Shown here piece after piece: positions 44,757 to 53,840 of a stretch of DNA of 64,000 nucleotides. Source of the stretch: GW2011-AR15 sp964512765 (GTDB lineage Archaea; Nanobdellota; Nanobdellia; Woesearchaeales; GW2011-AR15); contig CAZEKF010000001.1 of the NCBI GenBank assembly GCA_964512765.1, positions 62,001-126,000 on the forward strand, read 5' to 3'. The position numbers and the translations under genes were made by a program. Every line of letters starts with the position of its first letter. Position 1 is the first letter of the stretch. A model generated the notes under the pieces. It was not told the origin of the DNA and made no database searches. It was given only the letters and a program-made list of their open reading frames with translations.

Positions 44757-45770
44757 TTATTGGTCTAAATATGATTCCAGTTTTTTTCTTTTGTAATCCA
44801 TCAGTTTAATATGTTTATTAAATAATTTTAAGTTTGGTTTTGAAGTTATTCGGATAATATATTTAGAACATTTACCATATCTGTTCATATATGTGTTTGT
44901 TAAATAAGGACCTTGAACTTTAATACCCAACTTGTTTAGAAGTAGCTTGTCGATTTCCAGAATGCCTGAAGGAGCAGGAGTACCATTCTTTATTAAGGAT
45001 GCTTGTTCTAATGTTATCTCCCTTTTTCCAACACATCCATCGTCATTGAAAGCTTTTGCAAGAAACTCAGAAATTAATTCTTTGTCATCAATTTTTTCTA
45101 GGAAACTGAATGGTTGAAAATGGATTTTTATTTTGTATCCAGGAGTATAACCTATGGAGATCATTATCTCACCTACTATGGTTGGCAAAGTTATGCGATA
45201 GATACCTTTTTTGTCTTTTTTAATTTCTCTTTTAAATTTCCCAAATAATATTTGAGAGTCACTAAGAAATTCCGAACATTCAGGTTTTGATTTATTTACA
45301 TATCTAGGTTGTTTGTTGTCTTTTCCAATGCAACCGTCATGATAAAGATGACTTAAAAATCTCATACCTTCTTTTGTATTGAAACTTATGGGAAAAACAG
45401 GATAATATATTTTTTGTGAATGAGAACCACCACTTTTTATATAATATATGTTTTTTTCTAAATTCAATAATGTGAAAGTACCACATCCCGCATTTACCAA
45501 AAGATTCGATATCTTCTGAAGATTTGATAATGAAAAAGGGACTCTTGTGAATTGATCCCAAAGTTGAGTAAAACTAATATTAGAAATCCGAGACAAGTTT
45601 GTTATTGTCTCAAAGGTGTTAAGTGCACTTTTAAATATTATTTTTTTAAGTGGAGGTTTGAACTCAACATAAATGGATTCCGTATTGTTCAAATTTAAGG
45701 AGCTTTTCAAATCTCTTAAATGATATGTTCCCTTTTTTGTTGATCTTTTACTCTTTTTTCCAAATTTCAT
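44757..45770 (-). CDS. Free-standing LAGLIDADG homing endonuclease-like protein
   Basis: The 337-residue basic protein has two LAGLIDADG-type helices about 115 residues apart: GMRFLSHLYHDGCIG (near 136) and SEFLAKAFNDDGCVG (near 240), each ending in the Asp-Gly expected at the active site. HTH-like segments precede the first. It is neither in an intron nor an intein but sits between a translation-linked zinc-ribbon gene and aEF-1beta. It shares its promoter block with the relative at 40476-41636. Confidence 0.75.
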   Translation of the reverse strand: MKFGKKSKRSTKKGTYHLRDLKSSLNLNNTESIYVEFKPPLKKIIFKSALNTFETITNLSRISNISFTQLWDQFTRVPFSLSNLQKISNLLVNAGCGTFTLLNLEKNIYYIKSGGSHSQKIYYPVFPISFNTKEGMRFLSHLYHDGCIGKDNKQPRYVNKSKPECSEFLSDSQILFGKFKREIKKDKKGIYRITLPTIVGEIMISIGYTPGYKIKIHFQPFSFLEKIDDKELISEFLAKAFNDDGCVGKREITLEQASLIKNGTPAPSGILEIDKLLLNKLGIKVQGPYLTNTYMNRYGKCSKYIIRITSKPNLKLFNKHIKLMDYKRKKLESYLDQ

Positions 45771-45813
45771 TTGAATCTTGATAAAACCCTATTCAATCTA
45801 TGTAATTGTTTTT

Positions 45814-45860
45814 ATTTATATACTTCACACAAGAATGTCCAGTGGGTTTTTTGTCCAGTG
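45814..45860 (-). promoter_or_regulatory. Shared homing-endonuclease promoter block with TGTCCAGTG repeats, copy 2
   Basis: Positions 45814-45844 match copy 1 (41695-41725) at 28 of 31 bases. On the minus strand a GTGTGAAG element precedes GTATATAAAT, about 45-50 nt before the ATG at 45770. TGTCCAGTG occurs at 45836-45844 and 45852-45860. The remaining 45861-45966 is AT-rich with nothing identifiable. Confidence 0.6.
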
Positions 45861-45966
45861 GAGTTATAAAAACATAATTTGATAGTTGATTTCAACAAGA
45901 ACAAAAATCAAATAAATTAGAGAAATAGAGTTATTATCAGACAAAAGTATGGGAATATGTTGTAGT

Positions 45967-46131
45967 TTAATTCGGGCCGTTAAAATTGCATGTAGGACAG
46001 GTATATTTTGCCACTGTTTTTCTACAGGTTAAACATCTAACTATTTGATATTTACCGCATTTCGGGCACATGAACTTAGCAGTGCCTTTCTGGTTAGTTA
46101 TTTTTGTTTTACATGATATACATTCTTCCAT
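45967..46131 (-). CDS. COG2888-type zinc-ribbon protein (HVO_2753-like)
   Basis: This 54-residue gene reads MEECISCKTKITNQKGTAKF at the start and ends CPTCNFNGPN. Four C-x2-C pairs (CISC, CPKC, CLTC, CPTC) give two zinc sites, the pattern of the archaeal predicted Zn-ribbon RNA-binding protein linked to translation. By my recollection this family often neighbours aEF-1beta; here a homing endonuclease gene lies between them. GTGATG precedes the ATG as a possible ribosome binding site. Confidence 0.85.
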   Translation of the reverse strand: MEECISCKTKITNQKGTAKFMCPKCGKYQIVRCLTCRKTVAKYTCPTCNFNGPN

Positions 46132-46181
46132 TGATCATCACTGAACTCAAGGATTAAATAAGAATTTAAAAAACTTGTTAT

Positions 46182-47018
46182 TTATAGAGTGGTATAGTAA
46201 TTTTGCATTAATAAAGCATCTTCTTCAATGTTCGGACTTTCTGCGATAACACAGCCTTTTATTTTGAATTCTTTCCAGATTTTTAACAAATCTTGGTAGT
46301 TCATGTCAGATTCTTCAAGTATTAAATGATTTCTTTCGCCTTTTTCACCATAATTAATACCCGAGAGGTGAATGTGCATGTTATCCAAACCATCTTTACC
46401 GAGGTATGATTCAATATCTAGTAATATTTGTCTGAATTCATCTTCAGTGTTGTATTTACTTGTTCTAGCATGTATGTGCGAGAAATCAAAGACAGGCATT
46501 ACTTTTTCAAGTTCCTGGCTCATTTTTAATAGTTCAAGGTAACTACCGAACTGTGTTGCCTTACCTGTAGTTTCTGGCCGTATCCAGACATCAATCCCTT
46601 TGTTATCCAAATTTTCTTTAATTTTCTTAATCCCTTCTTTTATATTTTCATATACTTTACTTGGCTCTTGTTTTAAATAAAAACCTGGGTGAAAACATAA
46701 TGACCAACCACCACACTCATGTAAGATTTCAGCAGATTTTTCAATCCTGTGCATGCTTGCATATTTTTTTGCAGGTTCAATTGCATTCAGGTTAATGTAA
46801 TAAGGAGCATGGCAGGTTAAGAAAATGTTTTCTTTCTCTGCTCTTTTTTTAACTAAAGGTGCTTTTTCTTTACTTATGTTAACACTTCTTACAAACTCAA
46901 GTTCCATGCAATCCAGGCCAAGTTCTCTTACTCTTGAAATTCCGTTTGGAGTATTTGGAATTGTAGTGGATAAAGGAATGCCTGCAGTACCAAACAGTAA
47001 CTTATCAGGAGATTTCAT
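46182..47018 (-). CDS. nfo: Endonuclease IV-like AP endonuclease (TIM barrel)
   Basis: The 278-residue protein follows the AP endonuclease family 2 plan: LTCHAPYYINL (His), CFHPGFYL (His), IRPETTGKATQFGS (Glu), FDFSHIHAR (Asp/His), HIHLSG (His) and a final IAESPN (Glu). These are the trinuclear zinc ligands. It cuts DNA at abasic sites in base-excision repair. Confidence 0.88.
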   Translation of the reverse strand: MKSPDKLLFGTAGIPLSTTIPNTPNGISRVRELGLDCMELEFVRSVNISKEKAPLVKKRAEKENIFLTCHAPYYINLNAIEPAKKYASMHRIEKSAEILHECGGWSLCFHPGFYLKQEPSKVYENIKEGIKKIKENLDNKGIDVWIRPETTGKATQFGSYLELLKMSQELEKVMPVFDFSHIHARTSKYNTEDEFRQILLDIESYLGKDGLDNMHIHLSGINYGEKGERNHLILEESDMNYQDLLKIWKEFKIKGCVIAESPNIEEDALLMQNYYTTL

Positions 47019-47081
47019 CTAAATCAACGTAAAGAACCAATTGTTTTTATATGTTGTCTTAAATAAAAAAGAATAAAATAA

Positions 47082-49361
47082 TTAGCCGTAATAAACCGGC
47101 CTATTTTCTTTCATTTCTTTTCCGCGCGCAGCTTTAAATTGTTTAAGTAAGTCTTTATACGCTTCAGCAACGTCTTTTGTCACGCTCGGAGAAACTTTTT
47201 TCAAAGCATCTTCAAAATGTTTTTTATTGATCTTTTTAGCATCCATGTCTTTTCGTAATGCTAGCATTGCAGATTCTCTGCATACTGCTTCAATGTCCGC
47301 GCCAACGTAACCATCTGTTTCTTTAGCAAGTTCTTTGATTTTCACATCTTTTGTTATTGGCATGCCTTTTATATGGATTTTAAAGATTTCTTCACGCGCT
47401 TTTTCAGTCGGTGCGGGAACTAAAACAATCCTGTCAAACCTACCAGGACGTAATAGTGCAGTGTCTACAATGTCTGGCCTGTTAGTTGCTGCTAATATCA
47501 CAATATCGTCAAGTTCTATTAACCCGTCCATTTCTGTCAGTAGCTGGTTAACAACTCTTTCTGTCACATGACTATCTGAACCAGCACCTCTTCTTGGAGC
47601 TAATGAATCAATTTCATCAAAGAAGATGATCGTTGGACTTGTTTGTCTAGCTTTCTCAAATATTTTTCTGACAGCTTTTTCAGATTCACCGACCCATTTA
47701 CTTAACAGTTCAGGGCCTTTAACTAATATGAAATTAGATTTGCTTTCATTAGCAACAGCTTTCGCTAATAGTGTTTTACCAGAACCTGGAGGTCCGTATA
47801 ACAAAATACCTTTTGGAGGTTTAATACCCATCCTTGTAAAGATTTGTGGATGTTTCAATGGCCATTCAACAGCTTCTACTAATTCTTGCCTTACAGTATC
47901 AAGACCGCCAATATCGCCCCATTTTACATTAGGAACTTCAATCAAAACTTCTCGTAACGCACTCGGTCTCACGACTTTCAAAGCTTCAATAAAATCTTTT
48001 TTAGCTACGATTAATTTTTCAAGAACTTCCGTAGGAATAGGCTGGTCTTCTTCAAGTTTCATGTCAGGATATATACGTCTTAGTAATGTCATTGCAGCTT
48101 CTTTTGCTAATGCAGATAAGTCTGCACCAACAAAACCATGCGTTATCTCAGCAAATTGTTTTAAACTAACACCTTTTGATAATGGCATGTTCCTTGTATG
48201 AATTTTTAAGATGTTCAATCTTCCTTCTACATCAGGAACGCCAATTTCAAGTTCTCGGTCAAATCTACCAGGCCGTCTTAACGCAGGGTCTAACTCATTT
48301 GGAATGTTTGTTGCACCAATCACAACAACTTTCCCTCTACTTTTCAGACCGTCCATTAAAGCAAGCATCTGTGCAACTACTCTTCTCTCAACTTCTCCTC
48401 TGCTTTCTTCTCTTTTTGAAGCAATTGCATCAATTTCATCAATAAAAATTATAGATGGCGCGTTTTTCTCAGCTTCTTCAAACTTTTTTCTTAGGTTTTC
48501 TTCACTTTGACCATAATATTTTGACATAATTTCTGGACCGTTTATTAAAATGAAATTAGCATGTGTTTCATTAGCAACAGCTTTTGCAAGTAAAGTTTTA
48601 CCAGTACCTGGAGGACCGTGTAACAGAACACCTTTAGGTGGCTCTATACCAAGAGCTTCAAATATCTCAGGATGTTTTAATGGTAATTCAACCATCTCTC
48701 TTATTTTGGTAATTTCTTCTTGTAATCCTCCAATATCTTCATACGTAACTTCCAGAACTTTTTCTTCGTCAACTTCAGTTGCTTCAGGGTTAAACTTAAC
48801 TGCAGTTTGTTCAGTTATTAAAACAGCTTGTTTAGGGTCTGTACTAACAACAACAAATTTCAAATCGCCTAATCCAAAACCCATTAAACTTTCGTCTAAC
48901 ATGTTAAAGAAATCATCACCAAATGTTGGGTTTGAAGACATTGCAGACCGTCTTCTTTTTGTGCCGCCTAATGATACAATATCACCTTTTGTTACAGCTC
49001 TTCCTAACAATCCTTGCTTGAAAATTACAGGATTTGCTCTAATAACAATACCTTTTCTTTGAGGTGCAATCATGACTTTCTTAGCTTCAATAACATTACC
49101 TTTTTTTATTGATACAATTTCGCCAATGCCTGCTTTTGCATTCCTTCTTATAAGACCGTCCATCCTAATAATGTTTAATCCAATATCACCAGGATATGCT
49201 CTGTCTGTGATTGCAACAGTTTTTCTTTCGCCCTTAATTTCAATTATATCGCCAGGCCTTATACCGAGCTCGTGCATAAAACTACTATCAATTCTTACAA
49301 TACCTTTGTTAACATCATCCTGAATTGCTTCTGCAACTTTTAATTTTAATTCTTTGACCAT
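47082..49361 (-). CDS. cdc48: CDC48/VCP-type AAA+ ATPase
   Basis: The 759-residue protein has the N-domain (1-185: VAEAIQDDVNKGIVRID at the start), D1 with Walker A GPPGTGKT and Walker B IIFIDEID, and D2 with GPPGSGKT and IIFFDEID. Each has the sensor/arginine region RRPGRFDRE or LRPGRFDRI. It unfolds proteins for the proteasome. The C-terminus VYYG resembles the HbYX motif that docks on the 20S gate. Confidence 0.96.
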   Translation of the reverse strand: MVKELKLKVAEAIQDDVNKGIVRIDSSFMHELGIRPGDIIEIKGERKTVAITDRAYPGDIGLNIIRMDGLIRRNAKAGIGEIVSIKKGNVIEAKKVMIAPQRKGIVIRANPVIFKQGLLGRAVTKGDIVSLGGTKRRRSAMSSNPTFGDDFFNMLDESLMGFGLGDLKFVVVSTDPKQAVLITEQTAVKFNPEATEVDEEKVLEVTYEDIGGLQEEITKIREMVELPLKHPEIFEALGIEPPKGVLLHGPPGTGKTLLAKAVANETHANFILINGPEIMSKYYGQSEENLRKKFEEAEKNAPSIIFIDEIDAIASKREESRGEVERRVVAQMLALMDGLKSRGKVVVIGATNIPNELDPALRRPGRFDRELEIGVPDVEGRLNILKIHTRNMPLSKGVSLKQFAEITHGFVGADLSALAKEAAMTLLRRIYPDMKLEEDQPIPTEVLEKLIVAKKDFIEALKVVRPSALREVLIEVPNVKWGDIGGLDTVRQELVEAVEWPLKHPQIFTRMGIKPPKGILLYGPPGSGKTLLAKAVANESKSNFILVKGPELLSKWVGESEKAVRKIFEKARQTSPTIIFFDEIDSLAPRRGAGSDSHVTERVVNQLLTEMDGLIELDDIVILAATNRPDIVDTALLRPGRFDRIVLVPAPTEKAREEIFKIHIKGMPITKDVKIKELAKETDGYVGADIEAVCRESAMLALRKDMDAKKINKKHFEDALKKVSPSVTKDVAEAYKDLLKQFKAARGKEMKENRPVYYG

Positions 49362-49423
49362 GATTAAATCACCTTTAACCTGAGATAAAACTTAAATGAT
49401 AAATAAAGGTATCGGTGCATAAA

Positions 49424-49436
49424 CTTAAATATAAAA
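49424..49436 (+). promoter_or_regulatory. TATA box of the 548-residue orphan
   Basis: CTTAAATATAAAA lies 21-33 nt before the ATG at 49457. The 95-nt gap also holds the divergent cdc48 promoter (about 49385-49400). Confidence 0.6.
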
Positions 49437-49456
49437 TGTTTTTTCCCTATTGAAGA

Positions 49457-51103
49457 ATGACGAAAAAGAAAAGATTAATGGATGATGCAGATCTTGATCA
49501 GTTTGTTAGAGACTGTATTCTTATATGGTATAATCGAACTGATGCACAGCCAATAACCGAAGAACAGTCAAAAAAAATTTACAGAACAATTGGTGATATG
49601 GTTAACGCACACGAATTAGTCGCAGAGGTTTTTGAAGCTACGCAAGACATAATTCCTTTAATTGTTTATGATGAAGTACGCGTTTTAAGAAAAGAAATTG
49701 ATCAGTATGATTCTCTTCTTTATGTTTTACATGGTAATTTTGATTATAGAGATGCACATCTAAGACACGGAGATTCTTTGTTGGCTGTTTTAGCACAACA
49801 CGTAGACTTGGCTACACCATACGAAACATGGAGACAACAACAAAACTTTTCTAAAGTTGATAATGTCACTGAACAACCTCAACAAGCACAAGCATTTGAA
49901 GTTGAACCAGGAGAAGAACATCACCACGTAGTACAACAATCTGTCCGAGATGAAATTCCGGTAAATGCATCAGCAAGAGTTGAGGATATGCGTCTTGACG
50001 GTCATGCTTTACAAATACCAGGGACAGGAGTAACAGTTGCCACTCAGCTTGACCAACATCAAATTATTGTTTCAGGAACAGCACCTAATAATTTTGTTAT
50101 TCATCTACCAGGAGATCTTGGTGATAAATTACAAGACGGGTTACTTATAGTTGATACAATCGATAGGTTTTCACCTGAAATACGTCGTTTTGATTTTTTT
50201 TCAAGAGCTGAGCGAATTGCAGCTGGGCATGAAAAAGGGATAGCTACAAACTTATATCCGTCAGGACAAGGAGCTAGTGCAACAATTACTTTTCAACAAC
50301 CAGCAAACTATTTGTTAGTGCCTTTAGATGGAGATGGTGCATTAACTTGTGAACGAGGGAGATTCAAAGGATATATTGGGACATATAATTTGCGAAGATT
50401 TGAAAGAAATTTTAATATTTCTAATTTTCTTTTGGCAAACTTTAATTTTATTGTCAGTAAGTTATCTGATCAGCCATTATTATTTGGACCTGTTCAAAAA
50501 GTGAATGTTAATGGTCAAGGATACGCAATAATTCAAGCATCTAAGGGAACTCAGACAGTTACCATGCCTCCCCATGATGAACAAGATTTAGAATCGCCTG
50601 TTATTGCATACAAAAATGTTTTTTTCAAAGATAAAGGGTTGCCTTATAAAATTGGCATGGAAGTAATTACTGCAGGAGGGTTAGCATCATTAGCTCTTAT
50701 TTTTGGTGATAAAGCACCAGAAATAGGTAAAATGATTGGAGGATTTGCTGCAGGGTATTATGCTACATCTGCAACGGTTGGCAAACGTACTTTTAAAAAC
50801 ACTTTAGTTAGTATTGTTACTGGTGTTGCTTGTGCAGCAACTACACAAATTAATTACGAACCAGTACAAGAAGTTGTTCAAAATATTGTTGAACCTGTTT
50901 ATGCGGGATTAGACGGATTATTTCTTGGGAGAATTCTATATGGAACAATATTTAATCCTATTAGGATTAAAAACTGGGGAGAAAGAATATTTAGAATGTT
51001 ATACTTGAGCAAAACCAATAATGCATTGACACAACCAGTAGCCTATACTAAAGAGAAAGTTGGTCATGTTATAGAAGGAAGAATTGGTAGAGCTAGGGAA
51101 TAA
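49457..51103 (+). CDS. Orphan protein with C-terminal membrane region, left edge of the hydrolase island
   Basis: The 548-residue protein has a helical N-terminal part (1-130), a Gln/Glu/His-rich stretch (145-165), a beta-rich middle (175-370) and a hydrophobic region (about 400-500: TAGGLASLALIF, then FAAGYYATSATVG, then LVSIVTGVACAAT). It lacks the arginine tag and the C-terminal tail of its neighbours. Its last 11 nt overlap the end of the phosphoesterase gene, tail to tail. No family recognised. Confidence 0.6.
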   Translation: MTKKKRLMDDADLDQFVRDCILIWYNRTDAQPITEEQSKKIYRTIGDMVNAHELVAEVFEATQDIIPLIVYDEVRVLRKEIDQYDSLLYVLHGNFDYRDAHLRHGDSLLAVLAQHVDLATPYETWRQQQNFSKVDNVTEQPQQAQAFEVEPGEEHHHVVQQSVRDEIPVNASARVEDMRLDGHALQIPGTGVTVATQLDQHQIIVSGTAPNNFVIHLPGDLGDKLQDGLLIVDTIDRFSPEIRRFDFFSRAERIAAGHEKGIATNLYPSGQGASATITFQQPANYLLVPLDGDGALTCERGRFKGYIGTYNLRRFERNFNISNFLLANFNFIVSKLSDQPLLFGPVQKVNVNGQGYAIIQASKGTQTVTMPPHDEQDLESPVIAYKNVFFKDKGLPYKIGMEVITAGGLASLALIFGDKAPEIGKMIGGFAAGYYATSATVGKRTFKNTLVSIVTGVACAATTQINYEPVQEVVQNIVEPVYAGLDGLFLGRILYGTIFNPIRIKNWGERIFRMLYLSKTNNALTQPVAYTKEKVGHVIEGRIGRARE

Positions 51104-52475
51104 CCTCTTCGTAATAATCTGTTATTTTGAATGAATCAATAATTGTTGTGTTGTTTCCACTCACTTGATGAGCATTACCTATCAACGCGTTTTCATGCAC
51201 GTCTATAGTTACAAAGTGATAAATACCGCATTTTGCATATTTTTGTAAAAAATTTATGCTTTGCTCATGATGACGTATTCCCCAACTACAGTCTTTTAAT
51301 GGACCTCCTCCTCCGCCTGTTACAATAGTATGAATGAAGGTATTTGGAAAGATAAAAGTTTGTTCAGCACCGTTTTCGGGTTTAGTTTTATGCCCATCGT
51401 CAGGAACAGCATACCTTTCATATGAATGTAAATGACCTGAAAACACCATTGTTACATCATATTCTCTGAATAAATCTTCATAAAGATTACTTACTTTGGT
51501 AGTTTTACTCTCACCCATAGTAGCTGTATAAAACGGCATGTGCATGTATACAATAATGTTTTCTATACCCTCCATTGATCGTGCTTGTTGAAGATGATTT
51601 TTTACCCAACCAACAGGTGTATTTCTCCAATATTCGTTTCCTTGTTCAAATGAAATAAAATATGTGTTTTTGTATCTAAAAGCATAGTTTGTTCCGTACT
51701 GAAGATCGCTTGGCGAACCAGATTCATGTGTGTTTGAAGGAGGGAACAACTTAAAATTATCTCCAAGTCCAGGGTTGCTTAGAAGAGAACTAAGAAATGA
51801 CCTATATTGAAGAATTCCGTCTTGTGCTTGGTCATGGTTTCCGCTTGTTGGGAAGAAAGGTATACCGTTTAGTTTATTTGTGAAACACTGGTTAAATCTA
51901 CTGTAAGCACCGCCTGACCATCCCCAGTCCATTAAATCACCAGTATGAATTACTAAATTTGGGTTAGTCTGTGCTAACAAAGAGGGTAAACTTGATCTTT
52001 CAGCACCGCCGCATGAGTTTGTTGCATACTGTGTATCTCCAACAACGCCAAATCTAAACAAAAATTCACCGTCTAATGATTCTGCGACTAATTTGTCCAC
52101 AGGATTTCCTACCCACAACTCTAGTTTTTTTGAAGCTTCTGGTGTAGGTGTTGTCATTTGCGTAGATGTCAATAAAATTTCTTGCGTTGGTGTCATAACA
52201 TCTGTCGTTGGTGTATATACTTGAGTAGGATTTAATAGAACTTCTAAAGTAGGTGTTGTTGTAATATCAGATGAAACCACAGTGCCTAATGTGAAATCTG
52301 TTGAAAAAGCAATTGGGCTTGGAGTGACATAAACTTGTGCTTGGTTCTGTGATACAGATGTTGAAGAAGTTACTGTGCCATAGACCCAGCCAACAGTTAC
52401 AGCACCGCCTAACAGTACAAGAGATCTTACTAAACCATTTTTCTTTTTCCTACGCCTACGTCTTCTTCTTGTCAT
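51093..52475 (-). CDS. R-tagged surface calcineurin-like phosphoesterase
   Basis: N-terminus MTRRRRRRRKKK, one membrane helix (15-35), Thr/Pro-rich stalk (50-115), then a metallophosphoesterase domain with GDTQY (Asp147), GDLMD (180/183), GNHD (212-215), HMPFY (His312) and GHLH (348-350). This is the full metal-ligand set, closest in look to purple acid phosphatases. It ends YYEEVIP. N-in/C-out topology puts the enzyme outside the cell. Last gene of a four-gene operon. Confidence 0.85.
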   Translation of the reverse strand: MTRRRRRRRKKKNGLVRSLVLLGGAVTVGWVYGTVTSSTSVSQNQAQVYVTPSPIAFSTDFTLGTVVSSDITTTPTLEVLLNPTQVYTPTTDVMTPTQEILLTSTQMTTPTPEASKKLELWVGNPVDKLVAESLDGEFLFRFGVVGDTQYATNSCGGAERSSLPSLLAQTNPNLVIHTGDLMDWGWSGGAYSRFNQCFTNKLNGIPFFPTSGNHDQAQDGILQYRSFLSSLLSNPGLGDNFKLFPPSNTHESGSPSDLQYGTNYAFRYKNTYFISFEQGNEYWRNTPVGWVKNHLQQARSMEGIENIIVYMHMPFYTATMGESKTTKVSNLYEDLFREYDVTMVFSGHLHSYERYAVPDDGHKTKPENGAEQTFIFPNTFIHTIVTGGGGGPLKDCSWGIRHHEQSINFLQKYAKCGIYHFVTIDVHENALIGNAHQVSGNNTTIIDSFKITDYYEEVIP

Positions 52476-52481
52476 TTTTAT

Positions 52482-53834
52482 TTAAGGTATAGCTTCATCA
52501 GGATCATACTCTTCCACATTTGAAGCAACATGAACATCAGATTGTAACCTTGCAACCCAGATTTCGCTGTTTGATTTTTTCAAAGAATAACTGTGCTGCT
52601 GGTCTATCTTACCATATAGTAACCATAGTTCTTGGTTCATTCTATATATTTGATTTGCAGAATAATGTTGGAAATTACCTTCTCCATTAAGAACCCACTT
52701 ACCTGTTCTGTTCCAATTAATACCGTCACTGCTATACGTCCATTCTAAATGAACATTACCTTCAGCATGAACACGATCAACGCCTTCTCTAATGTTACGT
52801 AATTCTGGTTCATAAATCCAAAGAACACCTAAATATCCATTCTGAACTTGTGTAACTGCCATACCATAGAAATGCGTGTCTTTTCCTTCTTTATCAATCT
52901 CACTTTGGTTTGGCACAAGCACTAGCTGTGGTTCAGACCAATTAATAAAATCATCAGATACAACTCTAGCAACAGTTCTTATTCTTACACCTTCAATATT
53001 TTCTTGTCTTTTAACATATCCAACATATTTATTTAACCTGAAATCATAGAAAAAGTTAGCAACATCGCTCCAATTTGTATATGGGCCACCTATTTGATTA
53101 AAATCAATACCATTTGTAGATTCATATGCCATAAATCCGTTGTCTCGTTTATATACCATTAATTTCATGGTCTTTGTACCATCATAAACAACAGACGTCA
53201 TGTTAGAATTTTCAAATAAAATCCGTTCGTTACTCCACTCATTACCATTACCACTTTCTACAACTCTAATGCTTGACCCAGAACCCGATGCTTTATCCCA
53301 ATGAGTGAAATAAAGAAAATAGTTGTCACGATTTTCTCCTTTTGGTAAAATTCCACCATACACATACTCGATACCTTCAAACCTGTTTCCTTCTGTAAAA
53401 AGTATAGAATTATCTATAACTCTAACACTGTTAATCCAAGAAGCCAAATCAAACTCAAGATTACATAAATATTCAGGAGGGCATAAAGATGCTTCTATTG
53501 TATTTTCAAGTGTAGGTGTTAAGGTTACAATTGGTGTTGAAGTTAACAACACTTTTGGTGAAGGAGTAAGTATAACCGGTTGAGTAGGATCAGACACAAT
53601 AGTACCATCTGCAAAAGGTTCAGAAAAAGTAGGAATTGTCTGGTTGTTGTCAGAATGTTCTTTTGGATTATAAGGTAAGATAGCAGCTATTTGGTCAAAT
53701 ATTGGTTCGTTAAAATCAATCTGGCTTATTACATAACCTGTGTATAAAGAAGCTCCTCCTATTAAAGCAACTGTTCCAATAGTTTTAAGGAAATTTCCTT
53801 TTCTTTTCCTTCTTCTACGTCTTCGTCTTGCCAT
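52482..53834 (-). CDS. R-tagged surface beta-propeller protein (GH43/GH32/sialidase-like)
   Basis: N-terminus MARRRRRRRKRKG, membrane helix (16-36), stalk (37-115) and a beta-rich domain (125-435) with Asp-box-like strands SSDGINWN, ESTNGIDFN and SDDFINWS. That pattern fits a five- or six-bladed glycosidase or lectin propeller; catalytic acids cannot be assigned. It ends YDPDEAIP. Residues 25-97 closely match the downstream-strand neighbour at 53841-55499, although the domains beyond are unrelated. Confidence 0.75.
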   Translation of the reverse strand: MARRRRRRRKRKGNFLKTIGTVALIGGASLYTGYVISQIDFNEPIFDQIAAILPYNPKEHSDNNQTIPTFSEPFADGTIVSDPTQPVILTPSPKVLLTSTPIVTLTPTLENTIEASLCPPEYLCNLEFDLASWINSVRVIDNSILFTEGNRFEGIEYVYGGILPKGENRDNYFLYFTHWDKASGSGSSIRVVESGNGNEWSNERILFENSNMTSVVYDGTKTMKLMVYKRDNGFMAYESTNGIDFNQIGGPYTNWSDVANFFYDFRLNKYVGYVKRQENIEGVRIRTVARVVSDDFINWSEPQLVLVPNQSEIDKEGKDTHFYGMAVTQVQNGYLGVLWIYEPELRNIREGVDRVHAEGNVHLEWTYSSDGINWNRTGKWVLNGEGNFQHYSANQIYRMNQELWLLYGKIDQQHSYSLKKSNSEIWVARLQSDVHVASNVEEYDPDEAIP

Positions 53835-53840
53835 TTTTAT

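Noticed and set aside
47335..49323. Several plus-strand ORFs of 78-191 codons opposite cdc48
   Set aside because: They are antisense shadows of a strongly conserved gene, with low-complexity Ser/Leu composition and no promoter or domain signals.
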